The translations under genes and the position numbers were made by a program. Source: Lactobacillus sp. (GTDB taxonomy: Bacteria; Bacillota; Bacilli; Lactobacillales; Lactobacillaceae). Taken from it: a DNA stretch of 9,646 nucleotides. The stretch covers positions 1-9,646 of the forward strand of contig NZ_JAAVAU010000029.1 of assembly GCF_014803895.1 (NCBI RefSeq), written 5' to 3'. The notes below the pieces were generated by a model. That model had not been told where the DNA came from, did not search any database, and saw nothing but the letters and a program-made list of their open reading frames with translations. Below are positions 6,099 to 9,646 of the stretch, one piece after another (position 1 is the stretch's first letter; every line of letters begins with the position of its first letter).

Positions 6099-7286
6099 TT
6101 AGTATTTTCTAATACCATGTTGATATACTTGCTTATCTTTTTGTTGGACAGCAGCTACATCAACTAGAGGGTTTTGTTTTAAAACCAAAAAATCAGCATA
6201 TTTGCCCACCTCTAAGGAGCCATATTCATCGTCTATCTTCATTAAAGTGGCATTTCCTAAACCTGCTGCATGTAGAGCTTGGTAATTAGTAGCTCCTGCA
6301 TTAACTAACTCTACCAATTCTTCAGCTGTTTCTTCAATCGGATTACCAAAAGTTCCTGCATCAGTTCCTAAAGCTAAGTTAACTCCTGCTTTTATAGTTT
6401 TGCTAATATTCCTGTAGTAATCTTCAATTACACTAGTCATTTTATGGTAAGAAAATTCTGATAATTTTCCTTTACCCTTATCAACAATATTTTTAGCAGC
6501 AATTAATGTAGGGGATAAAAATGTTCCCTGCTTTTTCATTAATTCAACATCTTCATCACTAATATAAATTCCATGTTCAATTGAATCGACACCTGCTAAA
6601 ACAGCATAATGAATACCTAATTTACCTTGAGCATGAGCACTAACAGTCATATGTTTTAAGTGAGCATCTTGAACAGCAGCTTTCATTTCGTCTAGTGATA
6701 ATTCAACATCATCTACTTGATCAGTTTGAGAAAGTACTCCACCAGTTACCATTAGCTTAATATTTTTAGCACCTTTTTTAAATTGAGAACGAACAGCATT
6801 TTGTATATCAGAAATTCCGTTTACAAGATGGGATGCATTTTGAGCATGATTTTCACCGAGTAATTGATCACCATGCCCACCCAGGATAGAAATCGGCATT
6901 CCTGATGGCATGATTTGTGGTCCTTCAAATGGATATTGAGTTCGCATATTATTAAGTTTTATATCCGTATCAAATGGTACTCCACAGCTTCGAATATAAG
7001 TAACGCCACCTTTAAGAGCCGCTTTTAAATTAGCAAAAGCATTGTATATCCCAATAGTTTCAGTTTCTGGAAACCAATTAGTAATATGTACGTGTGAATT
7101 AAGTAAACCAGACATTACATATTGATTCTCTAAATCTATACTTTTATCTGCCTTTTTATATGGAATTCCAGTTCCTTTTGCAATAATTTTGCTGGTTGTA
7201 TCGTCAATTATGAACCAAGCATCTTTTAATATTTCATCTTGGGTTCCCACAAATAAATTACAGTTTGTAAATGCAGTTTTAGTCAC
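6099..7286 (-). CDS. Metal-dependent amidohydrolase (prolidase/imidazolonepropionase-like)
   Basis: A 395-residue cytoplasmic hydrolase of the amidohydrolase superfamily with the complete metal site: HVH (His65, His67), Lys177 in IKLMVTGG (the likely carbamylated lysine), His218 in SAHAQG, His238 in EHGIY and Asp309 in GTDAG. The C-terminal GSLEVGKYADFLVLKQNPL (356-374) is the family's closing beta-sandwich segment. Relatives cleave Xaa-Pro or other N-acyl amino acids, or cyclic amides; the substrate here is unknown. I start at GTG 7286 because AAAGGTGG lies 8 nt upstream. The in-frame ATG at 7322 has no ribosome binding site and overlaps the -10 box of the best promoter. The gene converges on the cysteine operon, sharing its terminator, and diverges from the YbjQ gene. 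Confidence 0.88.
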   Translation of the reverse strand: MTKTAFTNCNLFVGTQDEILKDAWFIIDDTTSKIIAKGTGIPYKKADKSIDLENQYVMSGLLNSHVHITNWFPETETIGIYNAFANLKAALKGGVTYIRSCGVPFDTDIKLNNMRTQYPFEGPQIMPSGMPISILGGHGDQLLGENHAQNASHLVNGISDIQNAVRSQFKKGAKNIKLMVTGGVLSQTDQVDDVELSLDEMKAAVQDAHLKHMTVSAHAQGKLGIHYAVLAGVDSIEHGIYISDEDVELMKKQGTFLSPTLIAAKNIVDKGKGKLSEFSYHKMTSVIEDYYRNISKTIKAGVNLALGTDAGTFGNPIEETAEELVELVNAGATNYQALHAAGLGNATLMKIDDEYGSLEVGKYADFLVLKQNPLVDVAAVQQKDKQVYQHGIRKY

Positions 7287-7320
7287 AATAAAGGCCACCT
7301 TTCTTGAATAATTACTTTTC

Positions 7321-7348
7321 ATAATAGTTTAAAAATATTAAAAGTCAA
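7321..7348 (-). promoter_or_regulatory. Promoter of the amidohydrolase gene
   Basis: Minus-strand -35 TTGACT (7343-7348) and -10 TATTAT (7321-7326) with a 16-nt spacer. The start site would be near 7314, about 28 nt before the GTG start and just ahead of its ribosome binding site. An ATG at 7322 would not be on this transcript. Confidence 0.6.
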
Positions 7349-7391
7349 TGATTTTTATAATAAAACTATAATGATTAATTGAATAATACAA

Positions 7392-7436
7392 GTTTGGTAA
7401 CTTATTGATAGTTAATTTATAAACTATAACCCAAAC
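7392..7436. repeat. Nested inverted repeat between the divergent amidohydrolase and YbjQ genes
   Basis: Outer arms GTTTGG (7392-7397) and CCAAAC (7431-7436) enclose inner arms ATAGTT (7408-7413) and AACTAT (7422-7427). This could be an operator for one or both divergent promoters, or chance symmetry in AT-rich DNA. Confidence 0.3.
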
Positions 7437-7446
7437 AGTTTATTAC

Positions 7447-7475
7447 TTGAATCTCGCTACTAGCTCGTGTAGACT
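7447..7475 (+). promoter_or_regulatory. Possible promoter of the YbjQ-family gene
   Basis: TTGAAT (7447-7452) and TAGACT (7470-7475), each 4/6 to consensus, with a 17-nt spacer, about 27 nt before the start codon. An alternative is TTGGTA (7394-7399) with TATAAA (7418-7423) and an 18-nt spacer, which overlaps the nested inverted repeat. Confidence 0.3.
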
Positions 7476-7502
7476 GAAAATAATTCTAAGGAGGACATTA
7501 AA

Positions 7503-7826
7503 ATGGCAGATATATTAGTTACAACAACTGAAAATGTTCCTGGCAAAAATTATGAAATTCTTGGTGAAGTTTTCGGCGTGACTACGCAATCCCGCAATGC
7601 AATCAGTGATATCGGAGCAGGATTGAAGAGTATGATTGGTGGCGAAGTTCGAGGATATACTAAAATGCTTACAACTTCTCGTACTGAAGCAATTCAACGT
7701 TTGCGAGCTGCCGCCCAAGAAAAAGGAGCTGACGCTGTGGTAATGATGCGCTTTGATTCAGGCTCAATTGCCGGGGATATGCAAAGTATTGTTGCTTATG
7801 GTACAGCAGTTAAATTTGTAAATTAA
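7503..7826 (+). CDS. YbjQ/UPF0145-family protein (putative heavy-metal-binding domain)
   Basis: A 107-residue single-domain protein. The family pattern is clear: an N-terminal strand and loop ([23 protein letters not shown], starting at residue 6), the GGE turn (46-48), a helix [23 protein letters not shown] (starting at residue 58) and the strand MMRFD (81-85). Members are described as pentameric and putatively metal-binding, but no biochemical role is established. I see no Cys or His metal ligands here, so metal binding is doubtful for this copy. AAGGAGG at 7488-7494 with 8-nt spacing fixes the start. It stands alone, divergent from the amidohydrolase, with its own terminator. Confidence 0.88.
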   Translation: MADILVTTTENVPGKNYEILGEVFGVTTQSRNAISDIGAGLKSMIGGEVRGYTKMLTTSRTEAIQRLRAAAQEKGADAVVMMRFDSGSIAGDMQSIVAYGTAVKFVN

Positions 7827-7828
7827 TA

Positions 7829-7865
7829 AAGGAGTTCACATTTCAAGTTGTGGACTCCTTATTTT
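7829..7865. terminator. Bidirectional terminator between the YbjQ gene and the convergent unknown gene
   Basis: A 12-bp stem (7829-7840 with 7849-7860) containing one G-U pair and an 8-nt loop, followed by TTATTTT. It starts 2 nt after the YbjQ stop and ends 10 nt before the stop of the convergent gene, so it probably serves both. Confidence 0.75.
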
Positions 7866-7870
7866 GTATC

Positions 7871-9079
7871 CTAATATTCATTCTGCTTATTAAATAAGTT
7901 ACGATAATCACTTTTTTTCAATAATGGTTTAAAAACATCTAAGAGTGCTTTTAATTGCAAGTAAGCAGCACTTTCCTGATATGCATCATTTAAAGCTGCA
8001 TTAAATTGGTGATAAGTATAATTAGTATCAGTTGCAGTAGATAATTCTTTAGGTTCATGGAACGCCCATTTTCCTTGATAAAAACTAATCAGGGTCTCCG
8101 ACAGCTTTTCTTGTAATTTATGATATATATCTTCAAGTGCGTCTAATTCTATATCAACTGCCTCTCCAAGACTAATTTCTTCATTTGAAACTATATAATT
8201 TATTTGTTGTTGAACTTCTTGGTAGCCATTGAATAATTGGTTAGCGACGGTAATAATTTTTAAACCTAAATTATCTTGATAAAAATCATCTACAGATAAA
8301 TATTCGTTTTCATTTAAGCCATTTAATCTATCAATCTCTTGAGTAAATGATTTAAAAATTGGATAAGTTCCTAAAAAAGTATATATACTGGTAACATCTT
8401 TTTGATCCTTTTGAAGTTTAGCCTTCATACCATATTTACTTAAAAATTTATGAACTGTATTGTAAAGGATAGACAAGATTTCTTGATAAAGATTAACTGC
8501 TAATTCTTGATTACGTCTGATTAAGTATGGGCTAAATTCTTCAAGTTGGATTTCCCCTTTAACTAATGAATGTAGTCTGTTATCCAGATCTATATTCTCA
8601 TCATTAATATAAACACAAGTAATAGGTTTACCCACCCTACCTTCATCATTTTCATAACGAATAAATATATTAGGATAATACTTCGTCCTAACATATCCAT
8701 AATAAAAGCCATCAGTGGCTAGATAATTACTAACTTTAATAACTAAAAAATGAAAATAATCTAGTAAATCACCTGAATTATCTGAAGTTGGTACATACCA
8801 TAAATTATCAAGCATTAAGTTAGCATATCTCAAAGAAGATTGTATTTGTTGATCCTTCAACCTATGTTGTCCTCTTTGTTTCAAAGCAGCTAGTTGATCA
8901 TAGAAGAAAGAGAGCTTTTCTCTTGTAGTCATAGATAAATAATTTTCTTCACCAGCTAAATACTGCTTGAGTGCATAAGAAGAAATATTAAATTGAATTC
9001 CTAACTTTTCCCAATCAATTAATTTATCATTAAGTAGTGAAATTATTTTGTCACGTTCTGACATCGAAGCATTTTCCAT
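7871..9079 (-). CDS. Uncharacterised 402-aa protein, possible N-terminal helix-turn-helix
   Basis: I do not recognise this gene. The 402-residue product is hydrophilic, has no signal peptide or membrane segment, and is mostly helical in appearance. Residues about 18-62 (WEKLGIQFNISSYALKQYLAGE and on) read like a helix-turn-helix followed by a helix. A central part (about 105-170) has alternating aromatic/beta-like stretches such as GFYYGYVRTKYYPNIFIRYE (124-143). The last half is long helices with coiled-coil-like runs (about 280-330 and 360-395). There is one Cys (155). The length and unbroken frame argue for a real gene. The start at 9079 is the longest reading; its upstream GAGAG is a weak ribosome site and codon 6 (ATG) is an alternative. 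It lies back-to-back with a KtrB-type potassium transporter, 134 nt apart. Confidence 0.75.
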   Translation of the reverse strand: MENASMSERDKIISLLNDKLIDWEKLGIQFNISSYALKQYLAGEENYLSMTTREKLSFFYDQLAALKQRGQHRLKDQQIQSSLRYANLMLDNLWYVPTSDNSGDLLDYFHFLVIKVSNYLATDGFYYGYVRTKYYPNIFIRYENDEGRVGKPITCVYINDENIDLDNRLHSLVKGEIQLEEFSPYLIRRNQELAVNLYQEILSILYNTVHKFLSKYGMKAKLQKDQKDVTSIYTFLGTYPIFKSFTQEIDRLNGLNENEYLSVDDFYQDNLGLKIITVANQLFNGYQEVQQQINYIVSNEEISLGEAVDIELDALEDIYHKLQEKLSETLISFYQGKWAFHEPKELSTATDTNYTYHQFNAALNDAYQESAAYLQLKALLDVFKPLLKKSDYRNLFNKQNEY

Positions 9080-9096
9080 TTATCATTTTTCTCTCT

Positions 9097-9108
9097 AATC
9101 ATATGATT
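9097..9108. repeat. 12-bp perfect palindrome upstream of the unknown gene
   Basis: AATCATATGATT reads identically on both strands and lies 17 nt upstream of the unknown gene's start codon, in the divergent spacer with the potassium transporter. It is a candidate operator, but it is short and AT-rich, so chance is possible. Confidence 0.25.
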
Positions 9109-9213
9109 TATATATATTAAGATTACTAGATATTAGCGCAAAGTAAAAGAAAAAAGAAGACATATGTTAGACTTAGTAGTGAAAAAACTTTGACTTATAA
9201 AGGAGAGGACGCC

Positions 9214-9646
9214 TTGATAGAAATATATCATCATAAATATACCTTCCCTAAAGTTTTAACTTTAGGCTTTGTTTTTATAATTTTAATTGGAACATTACTT
9301 TTACTTTTACCAATTTCTACTAAGTCTGGCCATACTGATTTTATGACTGCTCTTTTTACATCGACAAGTGCTACTTGTGTAACTGGATTATCCGTAGTTC
9401 ACACATCTACGCACTGGTCTTTCTTTGGTCAATTAATTATTGCTGTCTTAATGGAAGTAGGTGGACTTGGCTTTATGACATTTGCGGTGTTAATGTCACG
9501 TCTTATTCGGCAACGAATGCAAATGTCAACTAAGTTATTGGCTAAAGAAGCTTGGAATTTTGATAATTTATCGCAAGTTAATGTCATTTTCTTAATCCTT
9601 CGCTTATCGATTGCAATTCAACTTTTAGGAAGTGCCTTATTATTAG
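9214..9646 (+). CDS. ktrB: KtrB/TrkH-family potassium uptake protein (N-terminal part)
   Basis: Partial gene: 144 codons are visible and the C-terminus (family length around 450) runs off the right edge. A first membrane helix (about 12-34) is followed by the pore loop TDFMTALFTSTSATCVTGLSVV starting at residue 41, with the filter glycine Gly58 in the TCVTGLSVV segment typical of KtrB/TrkH. A second helix follows (about 68-98, with MEVGGLGFMTFAVLMSRLI starting at 80), and a third begins near 123. KtrB forms the membrane pore of a K+/Na+ symport system gated by the cytoplasmic KtrA ring; no ktrA is in view. The start codon is TTG, set by AAAGGAG (9199-9205) with 8-nt spacing; the next ATG, codon 44, is inside the pore loop. 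I see no c-di-AMP riboswitch upstream. Confidence 0.9.
   Translation, partial: MIEIYHHKYTFPKVLTLGFVFIILIGTLLLLLPISTKSGHTDFMTALFTSTSATCVTGLSVVHTSTHWSFFGQLIIAVLMEVGGLGFMTFAVLMSRLIRQRMQMSTKLLAKEAWNFDNLSQVNVIFLILRLSIAIQLLGSALLL

Noticed and set aside
9080..9213. c-di-AMP (ydaO-type) riboswitch upstream of ktrB
   Set aside because: The spacer is too short and shows none of the conserved helices; only a ribosome binding site is evident.

Overview
This low-GC window reads as a chromosomal segment of a lactic acid bacterium, most likely Lactobacillus in the narrow sense (acidophilus/gasseri type). The codon use is AT-rich, start sites have strong AAGGAGG-type ribosome binding sites, promoters are sigma-A-like, and the gene families are typical of that group. 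The species call is an inference from style, not from a database match. There are no mobile elements, rRNA or tRNA genes, or CRISPR arrays.

Layout. Positions 1-173 (minus) hold the N-terminal part of a short-chain dehydrogenase behind a MerR-type promoter with a 19-bp spacer. Positions 590-2118 (minus) hold a carboxymuconolactone decarboxylase-cupin fusion and, upstream of it, a RibD/DHFR-like reductase; the pair is followed by a terminator at 440-472. Positions 2252-6034 (plus) form the centrepiece: a promoter, a 34-codon leader peptide with three consecutive Cys codons, a mutually exclusive antiterminator/terminator pair, then a PLP-dependent transsulfuration enzyme and an amino-acid ABC importer (permease, ATPase, binding protein), closed by a bidirectional terminator. 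Positions 6099-7286 (minus) encode a metal-dependent amidohydrolase, 7503-7826 (plus) a YbjQ-family protein, 7871-9079 (minus) an unrecognised 402-residue protein, and 9214-9646 (plus) the start of a KtrB/TrkH potassium transporter.

How it works together. The leader at 2312-2416 looks like a classical ribosome-mediated attenuator of the trp type that senses cysteine. When charged tRNA-Cys is scarce, a ribosome stalled on the TGT triplet would mask the 5' arm of a protector hairpin. That frees the segment around 2362-2374 to pair with the 5' arm of the terminator, so transcription continues into the transsulfuration/importer genes. When cysteine is plentiful, the protector hairpin and the terminator both form. 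The four structural proteins (1126 residues) contain no cysteine at all, and the binding protein even lacks the lipobox cysteine, which fits genes that must be translated during cysteine starvation. The system therefore predicts that the importer carries cyst(e)ine or a related sulfur amino acid, and that the PLP enzyme works in cysteine/cystathionine metabolism.
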